Shown: positions 31,063 through 40,681 of the stretch, piece by piece | How the letters are laid out: each line of letters opens with the position of its first letter | Position numbering within the stretch: the stretch's first letter is position 1 | Origin: Bacillota bacterium | GTDB lineage: Bacteria > Bacillota > UBA4882 > UBA8346 | Length of the DNA stretch: 64,000 bases | Direction of reading: 5' to 3' | Assembly (NCBI GenBank): GCA_023429995.1 | Contig: JAEZCE010000061.1 | Location: forward strand, 1-64,000 | Position numbers and translations under genes: made by a program | The notes under the pieces: model-generated | Databases searched by the model: none | What the model saw: the letters and a program-made list of their open reading frames with translations, nothing else | What the model was told of the DNA's origin: nothing

Positions 31063-33213
31063 ATGGGGAGCGGAGCTAAGAATTATCAGGCTCAAGGGAC
31101 ATCTAAGACAAAACCCAGTTTAACGAGATACATCGAAGCGATACCCGGATATTCGAATATGATGAAGATAATATGTAAAATATCCATACGACGCAGGCTT
31201 ATTCTCTCTTTTTTAGCACTATCCATTATCCCTATTACCTTTATTGGGTATTTAGCTTATCAATCTTCAAAAAATGCAATTATCAGCAAGATCGCCACTT
31301 ATTCCCAGGAAAGCTTGATTCAGGCCTCAATGAGTCTTCAATTGACTCTTAAAAAATATCAGGATTTATCGTTGCAATTAATCGTAGACAGTGAAAAGAA
31401 CAACATGATGGTGTCTTTTATCAATAACGGTTCAGGCTCCGAACCATTAAAAGAGTTGTTGCGAACCACTGCGGCCATGGATGAAAATATACGTTCGATC
31501 TTTATTGGCTCCTTGAATGACGGTTCTTGTATAGGGGCTGGTTTTGAGGACCCCCATAATAATAATCTTTTTGGGAAAATTAAGCAAACTAAGGCTTTTA
31601 AAGAGGCCCTCCGGTCTGACAATCAAATATATTGGGGAATTTACGAAAAAGACGTTGTCATGCTCAGAGTGATTAACAATTTTACCACGGGGAATCCCAT
31701 TGGAATTTATGGTGTGGTCTTTTTCGGCTATCAGCTCACAAAACGAATGAGTCCGGCCCGGTATGATACTGCCAATGCGTCGGTCCGGGATCTTCCTTAT
31801 ACGGTGATTGTAAAGACCAATGGGGAAATCTTAACTTCACCCAATGTCGACGACATTGGAGCAAAGGTCAGCGAATTATTACATAATCAAAGCAAAAAGA
31901 AGATTTTAGGGCAAGATCTGGCTCAAAAAGGGCTTTTTTATGATAAAATTCATAACCAAAATGTCTTAATAACCTATCATAAAATGAAGGATACCGGTTG
32001 GTATCTGATGGGCATCTCTTTAACTTCTTATTTATATAAGGAAACGAATTCGGTAGGTTGGTTCACATTTTTATTAGGGATTGTTATCAGCATCATTGCG
32101 ATAACCGTTTCGTTGTTGGTTTCGCTGAGTATTTCCATTCCTTTGGACAAGATGAAAAATGGAATGAAAAAAGCTGAAAATGGGAATTTGGCGGTCCGAG
32201 TCGACATCAATACGCAGGATGAATTAGCAGAAGTGGGGAATAGTTTTAACAGCATGCTTGAAAAAATCGCCGCTTTGATTATTGAAACCAAAAAAGCGAT
32301 TGCCCAAATTTTAGACCAAAGTACCGTTTTGGAAGATAGTTCAAACCAATCTGCGCAAACAGCCGAAAACATCGCTGTGGCCATGGACCAGATTTCTCAC
32401 GGAACTTTGGAGCAGACCCGCGAAACCGAATTGTCATCCCGGCAAATGACGGATCTTGCCTCCCAAATTGAAAGTGTGGCAACGGAGGCGGTTGAAGTCG
32501 AAAAAATTACCGCCAATGCCAAGGATCTGAGTTTTCGTTCCAAAGAAGCGGTGGAGCAGTTAATCCAGCGAACCAATGACACCGATAAAATTACCAGTGA
32601 GATTCTGAATAATATCAATGAGTTAAGAACAAGCGCCGAGACGATTGGGAATATTACGGAAGTGATTTCCAATATTGCGGAGCAGACGAATCTCCTCGCA
32701 TTAAACGCCAATATTGAAGCAGCCAGAGCAGGAGAAGCCGGACGGGGTTTCGCGGTGGTTGCCGATGAAATCAACACATTAGCTTCCCAATCGCGAAAAG
32801 CAGTGAAGACTATTAATGATATCTTGAAGACCATTGGAGAAAAAGCTGTAATTTCAGCTCAAACCGCGGGGAGCGCAAATTTGATATTGGTCGATCAGAG
32901 GGCGGCGGTTCATTTGACCCGGGAAGCATTTGATCAAATTATCGGCTCCATGTCCGAAGTGGTTGATAGAATCGGCAAGGTCAACGGGATGATTCATAGA
33001 ATCAATGATTATAAAGACATAACCGGACAAGCCATGAGCAATATCAGTTCCATATCTGAAGAAACGGCGGCGTCGGCGGAAGAAGTATCAGCCGCATCGG
33101 AAGAACAAACAGCTTCAGCCGAGCAGCTGAAAGATTTGGCTGTGGAATTGCGCAAGATGGCCGGAAAGTTGGTGGACGATGTTGCGAAATTTCAATTGGA
33201 ACAAGCCGAATGA
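31063..33213 (+). CDS. Methyl-accepting chemotaxis protein
   Basis: 716 residues from ATG 31063, behind AAGAGGTG. Transmembrane segment 1 near residue 45, an extracellular sensor of about 250 residues (dCache-like by size), transmembrane segment 2 near residue 330, a HAMP domain, then the helical signalling domain with the conserved tip IAEQTNLLALNANIEAARAG. A Glu/Ala/Ser-rich C-terminal helix pair carries likely methylation sites. It lies 130 nt after mglC, so it may sense the sugar-loaded MglB or sugars directly, like Trg with MglB in enterobacteria (inference). Confidence 0.92.
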   Translation: MGSGAKNYQAQGTSKTKPSLTRYIEAIPGYSNMMKIICKISIRRRLILSFLALSIIPITFIGYLAYQSSKNAIISKIATYSQESLIQASMSLQLTLKKYQDLSLQLIVDSEKNNMMVSFINNGSGSEPLKELLRTTAAMDENIRSIFIGSLNDGSCIGAGFEDPHNNNLFGKIKQTKAFKEALRSDNQIYWGIYEKDVVMLRVINNFTTGNPIGIYGVVFFGYQLTKRMSPARYDTANASVRDLPYTVIVKTNGEILTSPNVDDIGAKVSELLHNQSKKKILGQDLAQKGLFYDKIHNQNVLITYHKMKDTGWYLMGISLTSYLYKETNSVGWFTFLLGIVISIIAITVSLLVSLSISIPLDKMKNGMKKAENGNLAVRVDINTQDELAEVGNSFNSMLEKIAALIIETKKAIAQILDQSTVLEDSSNQSAQTAENIAVAMDQISHGTLEQTRETELSSRQMTDLASQIESVATEAVEVEKITANAKDLSFRSKEAVEQLIQRTNDTDKITSEILNNINELRTSAETIGNITEVISNIAEQTNLLALNANIEAARAGEAGRGFAVVADEINTLASQSRKAVKTINDILKTIGEKAVISAQTAGSANLILVDQRAAVHLTREAFDQIIGSMSEVVDRIGKVNGMIHRINDYKDITGQAMSNISSISEETAASAEEVSAASEEQTASAEQLKDLAVELRKMAGKLVDDVAKFQLEQAE

Positions 33214-34833
33214 TTATTTTGAATTGGCTCTTTCCACATTGATTTTCCGTCCATTGATTTTATAGTGTTTCATGGTATTTAGAAGCTCATCTGTAAATTG
33301 AGCGGGGACTTCAATAAAAGAAAATTTTTCATAGATATTGATATCACCAATCAGTTTTTCGGGAATGTTGGTACAGCTGGTAATGGCTTGAATCAATTGC
33401 TTGGGTTGTAATTTGATATCCCGTCCTGCATTTATAAAAAGCCTGCTCATTGATTTATTGGTTCCGTTACCATGGTGCTCCGAATCGGTATATGATTCGG
33501 CATCGATTGAGATTCCATTCGGCTGGGTTGCCATTTTCAAGAAGGCTGCGGCAATATCCAGTGTGGTGATATCATTATCTTGCTCATTTTGAAGCTCCGT
33601 TGTCTCCAAAAATTTCTCAACTGTGGCCACATATTTGGTCAAACGCCCTTCTTTAATGGCGCCTTTCAAATCCTCCATGATTTTGTTGATTTTACTATCT
33701 TCGACATCTACAAGGGAAGGCGCCTTTTTCGGCAAAATCTTGGATTTGGTGTAACGTTGAATATCCTTCAATTTGTAAATTTCCCGGCCGGATATAAAGG
33801 TAAAAGCCTTGCCGGTGCGCCCTGCTCTGCCGGTTCTGCCGATTCGATGGACATAGTATTCTTCATCATTGGGCAGGTCATAGTTGAAAACGGCTTCAAT
33901 ATCGTCGACATCAATACCGCGCGCAGCCACATCAGTGGCGATTAAGATATCGATGGCGCCCTTCCTGAATTTTGCCATTACCTTATCCCGCTGGGCTTGG
34001 CGCATATCACCATGTAATGATTCCGCCAAATAACCCCTGGATTGCAAATGGGATGCTAATTCGTCAACCCTGCTTTTGGTATTGCAAAAGACTAGTGAAA
34101 GTTTGATATTATTGGCATCAATCAGGCGGGATAAAGTGTCCAGCTTGGTTGATTCCCTGACTTCCAAATAATATTGTTCGATATTGGGCACAGTTAATTC
34201 CTGATGGACCGCTTTGATTAAAATGGGATCCTTTTGATATTTGGCAGTCAGATCCATGATTTCTTTCGCCATGGTGGCGGAAAAAAGAATCATTTGTTTT
34301 TGCGCGGGAACTTTTTGCAAAATAATATCGATATCATCCCGAAATCCCATATTTAGCATCTCATCGGCTTCATCCAGGATTAACATTTTCAGATTCGTAA
34401 ATTGCAGGGTGTTTCGCCGCATATGATCCATAATCCGTCCCGGAGTTCCAATGATCACTTGGGGACGCTGTTTTAAGGCGCTTATTTGGCGCTCGATGGG
34501 TTGGCCTCCGTAAATAGGGAGTATTCTTAAGCCCTTTTTATATTTGGAGACTTTTTTTATTTCTTCTGCCGATTGAATTGCCAGTTCCCGGGTGGGACAG
34601 AGAACTAAGGCTTGAATCCCGGACAGAACCGGGTTGATCATTTCAACAATGGGAATTCCAAAGGCACAGGTTTTTCCGGTGCCGGTTTGCGCCTGTCCAA
34701 TTACGTCTTTGCCGTCGAGAATATGGGGGATCGATTTGGACTGGATAGGGGTCGCTTCTTCAAAACCCATTTCGGAGATGGCTTTTTGTACTTCTTTGGA
34801 GAGGTTAAGTTCATTAAATATTAAGTTGCTCAT
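33214..34833 (-). CDS. DEAD-box RNA helicase with DbpA-type RNA-binding domain
   Basis: 539 residues. Helicase motifs are all present: Q motif, AQTGTGKT (I), PTRELA (Ia), TPGRI (Ib), DEAD (II), SAT (III), ARGID (V) and HRIGRTGRAG (VI). The C-terminus (about 465-537) is a DbpA/YxiN-like RNA-binding fold starting NAGRDIKLQPKQ. Such enzymes (DeaD/CshA) help ribosome assembly and mRNA turnover. Its stop codon directly abuts that of the convergent chemoreceptor gene, without a terminator between them. Confidence 0.93.
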   Translation of the reverse strand: MSNLIFNELNLSKEVQKAISEMGFEEATPIQSKSIPHILDGKDVIGQAQTGTGKTCAFGIPIVEMINPVLSGIQALVLCPTRELAIQSAEEIKKVSKYKKGLRILPIYGGQPIERQISALKQRPQVIIGTPGRIMDHMRRNTLQFTNLKMLILDEADEMLNMGFRDDIDIILQKVPAQKQMILFSATMAKEIMDLTAKYQKDPILIKAVHQELTVPNIEQYYLEVRESTKLDTLSRLIDANNIKLSLVFCNTKSRVDELASHLQSRGYLAESLHGDMRQAQRDKVMAKFRKGAIDILIATDVAARGIDVDDIEAVFNYDLPNDEEYYVHRIGRTGRAGRTGKAFTFISGREIYKLKDIQRYTKSKILPKKAPSLVDVEDSKINKIMEDLKGAIKEGRLTKYVATVEKFLETTELQNEQDNDITTLDIAAAFLKMATQPNGISIDAESYTDSEHHGNGTNKSMSRLFINAGRDIKLQPKQLIQAITSCTNIPEKLIGDINIYEKFSFIEVPAQFTDELLNTMKHYKINGRKINVERANSK

Positions 34834-35071
34834 TTGTTAATCCTTTGGTTGGTTTCTTTATGATATATAAATAATTTACAGATATATAAAATTATAAGGG
34901 CATTTCTTACGAATAGCAATAAAGAATTGAATTAGTAATCAAAGTGTCATATGGGCGGGAAGTTTTTGGCTGTGATATAATAAAAACAATTAGGCTTGGC
35001 GTAGACTTAATTCAAAACCAACGAAATCTTATTTTAACCAAAAAGCGATCATTTAATTGGGGGAAATCCAA

Positions 35072-36097
35072 ATGGACAAGATTAGGCTTGGCAGGACAAA
35101 TTTGCAAGTGAGCCGGAGCGGTTTCGGGGCCATTCCAATTCAGCGAATCAGTGTCCCCGAATCGGACCGTTTATTACGAAAAGCATATGCTGAAGGGATT
35201 AACTTTTTTGACACTGCCAGAAGTTATACCGACAGTGAGGAGAAAATCGGCCATGCTTTGGGAGATGTACGGAAAGAGATCATTATTGCGACCAAGACGC
35301 CCAGTGAAGACCGGGGAGGGGTTATGCGGGATTTAGAGACCAGCTTAAAAAAATTACGTACCGATTATCTTGATATTTATCAAATTCACAATCCCCAGAC
35401 ACTCCCGGATCCCAATGACTCAAACAGTTCCTATGTCGCATTATTGGAAGCCAAGAAAAAAGGAATGATCCGCTTTATCGGCTTTACCAATCACCGTTTG
35501 GAAGTTGCGCTCTCTGCCGCCCGTTCCGGTTTATACGACACCATTCAATTCCCGCTGAGCTCTTTGTCGTCTGATGATGATCTGCAAATTATCGAGGTTT
35601 GCAAGCAATATGACCTTGGCTTGATTGCTATGAAAGCGTTATCCGGGGGGTTAATTACCAATGCCGCCTTGACATTTTCCTTTCTACGGCAATATGATAA
35701 CGTAGTACCCATATGGGGGATGGAAAAAGAAGCGCAATTGGATCAATTTATTGCCATGGAGAAAAATCCTCCCTTGCTGGACGAATCGATGATGGAAATG
35801 ATTCAGAATGATCGGAAGGAGCTTTCAGGGACGTTTTGTAGGGCCTGTGGATACTGTATGCCGTGTCCGGCCGGGATTCCTATTCCTACAGCGGCCCGGA
35901 TGTCATTGTTGCTTCGTAGAATGCCCTATCAGCAATTTATGACGGAGGAGTGGCATAATCAAATGCTTCTGATCAGCAAATGCCTCAATTGCGGACAGTG
36001 TAAAAAACATTGCCCATACCAGCTGGATACGCCGGAAATTTTACGGGGTATGTTAAAAGATTATCAACAATTTTATGAAAGTCATCACCTTGAATAG
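35072..36097 (+). CDS. Aldo/keto reductase with C-terminal 4Fe-4S ferredoxin-like domain
   Basis: 341 residues from ATG 35072, with GGGGGAAA upstream. The AKR barrel has GFGAIPIQR, catalytic FFDTARSYTDSEEKIG and KTPS. The C-terminus carries CRACGYCMPCPAGI and CLNCGQCKKHCPYQL, a two-part Cys set for a [4Fe-4S] cluster. This subfamily is common in anaerobes, probably using ferredoxin or NAD(P)H; the substrate is unknown. Confidence 0.88.
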   Translation: MDKIRLGRTNLQVSRSGFGAIPIQRISVPESDRLLRKAYAEGINFFDTARSYTDSEEKIGHALGDVRKEIIIATKTPSEDRGGVMRDLETSLKKLRTDYLDIYQIHNPQTLPDPNDSNSSYVALLEAKKKGMIRFIGFTNHRLEVALSAARSGLYDTIQFPLSSLSSDDDLQIIEVCKQYDLGLIAMKALSGGLITNAALTFSFLRQYDNVVPIWGMEKEAQLDQFIAMEKNPPLLDESMMEMIQNDRKELSGTFCRACGYCMPCPAGIPIPTAARMSLLLRRMPYQQFMTEEWHNQMLLISKCLNCGQCKKHCPYQLDTPEILRGMLKDYQQFYESHHLE

Positions 36098-36128
36098 AGC
36101 CATACCAGTATACGGGCTTATGAAAAAG

Positions 36129-36170
36129 GCCTTCAGCCTATGAATATTTCAATAAGCTGAAGGCTTTTTG
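36129..36170. terminator. Bidirectional terminator
   Basis: GCCTTCAGC (36129-36137) pairs perfectly with GCTGAAGGC (36156-36164), with A-rich and T-rich flanks, between the convergent reductase and potD genes. Confidence 0.8.
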
Positions 36171-36196
36171 TTTTGGAAAATTTAGCGGATCAAATT

Positions 36197-37240
36197 TTAT
36201 TCGGATTTGATTTCAGTCCAAATCTTGTCCATGAAGGAAATGGTACTTCCCAGATTAACAAAGATTTCGCTTTTCTTTAAATCCTCCGGCTGGGGATATG
36301 CTGAACGATTTTGGGTGAGCTCTCCCGGAAGTCTTTTGAGGACTTCAGTTTGAGGGGAAGCGTAGCCGATATAATCGGCATTTTTATATGCCGTGTCCGT
36401 TTCGCACATATAGTTGATGAAAAGTTCAGCTTCTTTTTTATGAGTCGATTCTTTTGGAACGGCCATGGCATCAAACCAATAATTTGAACCTTCTTTAGGT
36501 ATCGAGTAATCCAAATCTTGATTTTGTTTTATGCAATAAAAGGCATCCCCGGACCACACCAAGGCCATGGCGGCTTCACCGGATATCATTTTATCCTTGA
36601 CTTCATCCACCACATAAGCGAGTACTAAGGGTTTTTGCTCGATTAAGGCTTTTTTGGCCGCTTCAAGTTCTTGGGGGTTTTTACTGTTTAGTGAAAATCC
36701 GAGCATCTTTAAGGCGATCCCGATGGAGTCTCGTTGGCTGTCGAGCATCAGAATTTGTTTGGCATATTTTTTATCCCATAAATACTTCCAGCTATCCGGT
36801 TTCCCGGTTACCATTTTTTTGTTATAAAGAATACCGACTGTTCCCCACATATAGGGGACTGAATATTCGTTATGGGGGTCATAACCTAGATTTTTGTAAT
36901 TGACGCCGATATATTTATAATTGGGGATATTTTCAAAATCCAACTTGTCCAGCATATTTTCATCAATCATCCGCTTAATCATATAATCGGATGGGATGAC
37001 CACATCATAATGGCCGCCGCCGTTTTTTAATTTTACATACATATCTTCGTTCGTGGTAAAGGTATCGTAGTTGACTTTAATTTTATATTTACTCTCAAAA
37101 CTCTTGATTACACTTTCATCGATGTAATCGCCCCAGTTATAGACATTAAGCTCGTTTTTAGGCTTGCCGCATCCGGTGACTGCCACCGCAGAGACGATTA
37201 ATGTCAAGATAAAAAACATGCGAACTAAATTTTTCAACAT
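36197..37240 (-). CDS. potD: Polyamine-binding lipoprotein PotD
   Basis: 347 residues with a lipoprotein signal (AVTGCGKP, Cys near residue 25). The mature part matches PotD: LNVYNWGDYIDESVIKSFE, YDVVIPSDYMIKRM, MWGTVGILYN, LVWSGDAFY and a C-terminal SIVYPDAE-like region. It binds spermidine or putrescine outside the membrane. Last gene of the operon, 13 nt after potC. Confidence 0.93.
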   Translation of the reverse strand: MLKNLVRMFFILTLIVSAVAVTGCGKPKNELNVYNWGDYIDESVIKSFESKYKIKVNYDTFTTNEDMYVKLKNGGGHYDVVIPSDYMIKRMIDENMLDKLDFENIPNYKYIGVNYKNLGYDPHNEYSVPYMWGTVGILYNKKMVTGKPDSWKYLWDKKYAKQILMLDSQRDSIGIALKMLGFSLNSKNPQELEAAKKALIEQKPLVLAYVVDEVKDKMISGEAAMALVWSGDAFYCIKQNQDLDYSIPKEGSNYWFDAMAVPKESTHKKEAELFINYMCETDTAYKNADYIGYASPQTEVLKRLPGELTQNRSAYPQPEDLKKSEIFVNLGSTISFMDKIWTEIKSE

Positions 37241-37253
37241 GATTATACCTCCT

Positions 37254-38039
37254 TTATTTTACAGTTTTTGACTGTTGTTTGGACATCATGACATTCACGA
37301 TAATCAATAAAATAAGCACCCCCACAAACATCATGGTGGAGAGGGCGTTAATCTTAGGGTTGATCCCACGCCGGGCCATTGAGTAGATCATAATGGATAG
37401 GTTGGAAACTCCGGATCCGGTGGTAAAGAAGCTAACCACAAAATCATCAAGGGAAAGCGTGAAGGATAATAAAAGGCCGGTCATGACGCCCGGCATGATT
37501 TCAGGCAAGACGACTTTGTGAAACACTTGGCCGGGTGTGGCGCCAAGATCAAGCGCAGCCTCGTATAAACTCTTATCCAATTGTTTGACCCGTGGAAGCA
37601 CAGATAAAATTACATAAGGGATATTAAAAGTAATATGCGCCAAGAGCAATGTAATAAAGCCCAAACGAAAATGGAGAAAGATAAATAAAAGCATAAAAGA
37701 GATACCGGTAACGATATCGGGATTAAGGACTGGGATATAGGTTAAATTCATTATTGTCGCTTCCGGCAAGGGTTTCATATTATTAATTCCGAACGCTGCC
37801 GCAGTGCCGATAACTGTTGCCGTGATTGAGGCGATCAGACCGATTAATAGGGAATAATATAAAGAAGTCAAGATTTGACGGTCTTGAAACATAGCCAGAT
37901 ACCAGTTAAAGGTGAATCCATCCCAACTTCCGCGCGAACGGGAACTGTTAAAGGAATATAGGGCAAGAACCACAATGGGAGCATACAAAAAAATGAACAT
38001 CAAGGTAATATAACCGCGCTTTAATATTCCAGTCACCAC
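37254..38039 (-). CDS. potC: Polyamine ABC permease PotC
   Basis: 261 residues, six hydrophobic segments and the EAA loop (EAALDLGATPGQVFHKVVLPE). Family marks include YAPIVVLALYSFN and LSLDDFVVSFF. Overlaps potB by 7 nt. Confidence 0.92.
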   Translation of the reverse strand: MVTGILKRGYITLMFIFLYAPIVVLALYSFNSSRSRGSWDGFTFNWYLAMFQDRQILTSLYYSLLIGLIASITATVIGTAAAFGINNMKPLPEATIMNLTYIPVLNPDIVTGISFMLLFIFLHFRLGFITLLLAHITFNIPYVILSVLPRVKQLDKSLYEAALDLGATPGQVFHKVVLPEIMPGVMTGLLLSFTLSLDDFVVSFFTTGSGVSNLSIMIYSMARRGINPKINALSTMMFVGVLILLIIVNVMMSKQQSKTVK

Positions 38040-38857
38040 AAACCGCCCCCTTCCTGTTGGGTTTCATATCGTGAAGTGAATCCTATTCCTACCAAGATAA
38101 TCAGCATCATGATCAGGGAAATTGTGGAACCGAAATTCCAGTCACCGGTCGTTAAAAACTGGTCTTCGATAAGATTCCCTATTAAAGTATACTGACCGCC
38201 ACCGAGTAATCTCGAAATAACGAAAGTGGTGACTGCGGGCATAAAAACCATCGTAATCCCGGAAGTGACTCCGGGCAGGCTTAAGGGGAAAACTACTTTT
38301 CGGAATGTATAAAGAGGATTGGCGCCAAGGTCTTCAGCGGCTTCAATTAACCTGTAATCAATCTTGCTTAAAACGGAATAGATGGGTAATACCATAAAAG
38401 GTAAAAAATTATAAACCATACCCATGATGACCGCAAAATCGTTATAAAGCAAGTTTAAAGGAGGTAAACCGATATGTCCCAGCAACATATTGATAAGGCC
38501 TTTCCGCTCAAGCAGCGTTAGCCAAGCATAGGTGCGCACAAGCATATTCATCCACATCGGTAAAACCATCAGTAAAATCAGGGTGCTTTTGAAATTCAAT
38601 TTACGGTCGGCCAGGATCATGGCTGCGGGATAACCTAATATCAAACAAAAAAGCGTACTTTCAGCCGCTAAAATAAGGGAGCGAATTAATACCTTGATAT
38701 AGACGGGTTCGGCGAAACGATTAAAGTTGGCGAATGAGAAAACAATTCCATGGGGAGTCTTAACGGTTAAACCAAAGTAAAAAACTAAAAACAAAGGGAC
38801 TATCGTAAAAATGATCATCCAGAAAACGTAAGGGTAGGCAACCCAATTTTTTTTCAC
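38033..38857 (-). CDS. potB: Polyamine ABC permease PotB
   Basis: 274 residues, about six hydrophobic segments, EAA loop EAAEDLGANPLYTFRKVVFP. PotB marks: LGYPAAMILA and WMNMLVRTYAW. Overlaps potA by 4 nt, so they are translationally coupled. Confidence 0.92.
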   Translation of the reverse strand: MKKNWVAYPYVFWMIIFTIVPLFLVFYFGLTVKTPHGIVFSFANFNRFAEPVYIKVLIRSLILAAESTLFCLILGYPAAMILADRKLNFKSTLILLMVLPMWMNMLVRTYAWLTLLERKGLINMLLGHIGLPPLNLLYNDFAVIMGMVYNFLPFMVLPIYSVLSKIDYRLIEAAEDLGANPLYTFRKVVFPLSLPGVTSGITMVFMPAVTTFVISRLLGGGQYTLIGNLIEDQFLTTGDWNFGSTISLIMMLIILVGIGFTSRYETQQEGGGLW

Positions 38858-39900
38858 GAGGCTGCCCCCTTTTTCATGATGTGAATATCGAAAGGATCAA
38901 CATAAAGTCCTACGTTCATTCCGGAAGGTCTTAAGCGGGTACTATGGATGATCCATTGAATACTATCGGCTTCAACAATCATTTCATAATGGACGCCTTT
39001 GAAAATGGCAGATTTAACAACCCCGGTAAAAATGCCTTCAGACTCGTCAACGATTTTTAGATCTTCGGGTCGGATGACTACATCAACCGGTTCGTCATGA
39101 GAAAAACCTTTATCGGAACACTTTACATCTTTGCCGGCCAATTTTACCAGAAAATCTTCCAGCATCATGCCATGAACAATATTGCTTTCTCCGATGAAAC
39201 CGGCGACAAAAGAATTGACGGGCTCATTGTAAACTGTTTCCGGCGTTCCGATTTGTTGTATTTGGCCTTGATTCATCACCACAACGGTATCGGACATGGT
39301 TAAAGCCTCTTCTTGGTCGTGAGTGACATATACAAAGGTAATCCCTAAACGTTTTTGCATGGTTTTCAGTTCAAGTTGCATTTCTTTACGGAGTTGAAGG
39401 TCGAGCGCGCCGAGGGGCTCGTCCAGAAGCAGAACTTCAGGCTCATTGACTAAAGCGCGAGCAATCGCAATCCGTTGTTGTTGCCCACCGCTTAAGGAAT
39501 TAACGGATCTTTTTTCAAACCCGGATAGAGCTACCAAGTCGAGCATGGCGCTTACTTTTTTATTAATTTCACTTTTAGCCATTTTTTTGATTTTAAGACC
39601 GAAAGCGATATTTTCATAAACATTCATATGGGGGAACAAAGCATATTTTTGAAAAACAGTGTTTACTTTGCGTTTATAAGGAGGGATATCGTTAATCTTG
39701 ATACCGCCGAAAAGGATTTCACCTTTGGAAGGATGTTCAAAACCGCCAATTACCCGCAGGGTTGTTGTTTTGCCGCATCCACTTGGCCCCAGCATGGTTA
39801 GAAACTCGTTTTTAGTAATATTTAAATTAATGTCGGTTATTGCTTCACTTCCATTATAGTCTTTTGAAACATTCGATAAACTGATTAGAGTTTCGCCCAT
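38854..39900 (-). CDS. potA: Polyamine ABC transporter ATPase PotA
   Basis: 348 residues from ATG 39900, 7 nt after GGAGG; two earlier Met codons are too close to that site. Walker A GPSGCGKTT, Q-loop TVFQKYALFPHM, signature NSLSGGQQQRIAIARAL, Walker B LLLDEPLGALD, H-loop VTHDQEEA, and a C-terminal TOBE domain. Energises PotBC import of polyamines. First gene of potABCD. Confidence 0.94.
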   Translation of the reverse strand: MGETLISLSNVSKDYNGSEAITDINLNITKNEFLTMLGPSGCGKTTTLRVIGGFEHPSKGEILFGGIKINDIPPYKRKVNTVFQKYALFPHMNVYENIAFGLKIKKMAKSEINKKVSAMLDLVALSGFEKRSVNSLSGGQQQRIAIARALVNEPEVLLLDEPLGALDLQLRKEMQLELKTMQKRLGITFVYVTHDQEEALTMSDTVVVMNQGQIQQIGTPETVYNEPVNSFVAGFIGESNIVHGMMLEDFLVKLAGKDVKCSDKGFSHDEPVDVVIRPEDLKIVDESEGIFTGVVKSAIFKGVHYEMIVEADSIQWIIHSTRLRPSGMNVGLYVDPFDIHIMKKGAAS

Positions 39901-39936
39901 TGCCATTCCTCCACCCAAATTAAGGTCAAGTGGTAC

Positions 39937-39960
39937 ATTGATATTTGTAAATCGATCAAT
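39937..39960. promoter_or_regulatory. Imperfect palindrome at the pot transcription start
   Basis: ATTGAT and ATCAAT arms at the ends with TTTGTAAA in the middle, 24 bp, directly downstream of the -10 box. Likely regulator-binding site of the pot operon. Confidence 0.45.
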
Positions 39961-39988
39961 TATTATTACAAAAGCACAAAAATGTCAA
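39960..39988 (-). promoter_or_regulatory. pot operon promoter
   Basis: Minus strand: TTGACA (39983-39988), 17 nt spacer, TAATAA (39960-39965). Confidence 0.55.
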
Positions 39989-40207
39989 TAATTCTACAAA
40001 AATATTCAAGAAAAATTAGATGTCGTTTTCGGATGAAAAACCTTTTTTGTTATGGGGTAAGGATTCAGAAGAATATGTGAGACTGGTTGACAAAATATGA
40101 GCCGAGGTTGATAATAAAATAGTACCAAGAAATTAATAAGTTCGGCAGAATCTCTTGGGTGAGGCTTTAATCAATAGGCTTTGAATTGATACGGGTGGGA
40201 TCTAAAA

Positions 40208-40411
40208 ATGGCAACGGATAAGGAAATAGACGCTCAATTTGAGCAAGGGATATTGGATGCATTGCGCTCTTTGACGGATGGTACAATTACCATTATTAAA
40301 CTCAACAACCAAATCGTGCAGTTTAATATCGATGAGACTTATCATGGAGTTCTGGAGCCCAAGAAACAGCGGGGTCATCTGACTTTGATTTCAGGCAAGG
40401 ATGTTGGCTGA
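40208..40411 (+). CDS. YezD-like (DUF2292) small protein
   Basis: 67 residues. The pattern ILDALRSLTDGTITIIKLNNQIVQFNIDE matches the DUF2292/YezD family, small soluble proteins often near sulfur-metabolism genes. None of those are seen here. GGGTGGGATC precedes the ATG. Confidence 0.7.
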   Translation: MATDKEIDAQFEQGILDALRSLTDGTITIIKLNNQIVQFNIDETYHGVLEPKKQRGHLTLISGKDVG

Positions 40412-40500
40412 TTATATTGGCAGTATTTATCATGTCTATCGGGTAACCTTAGGAGGATGCAACAGGCCCTTAAGAAGGAGGCTAATTATTGAATTATCAA

Positions 40501-40530
40501 ACAGGGGATTCGCTGATCCCTTGTTTTTTA
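40501..40530 (+). terminator. Terminator after the YezD-like gene
   Basis: ACAGGGGAT (40501-40509) pairs with ATCCCTTGT (40516-40524, one wobble), followed by TTTTTTATT. A 27-codon frame with AAGGAGG overlaps it; I take that as chance. Confidence 0.6.
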
Positions 40531-40681
40531 TTGTTTAGAGGACATGGTTTTGAATTGATTTTGGTTGGATGCTAAACAAAAAGAGGAACTGGGTTAGCTA
40601 GGAAGAATATTCTAGCAGTTTATCCGGTAGAAAGAGGTTGAAAATTTAAAACGAATATCTCCTGAGAGAGGAAACGTAACA

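Noticed and set aside
40490..40573. 27-codon frame with AAGGAGG before the terminator at 40501
   Set aside because: The frame is mostly the terminator itself; no conservation evidence available.
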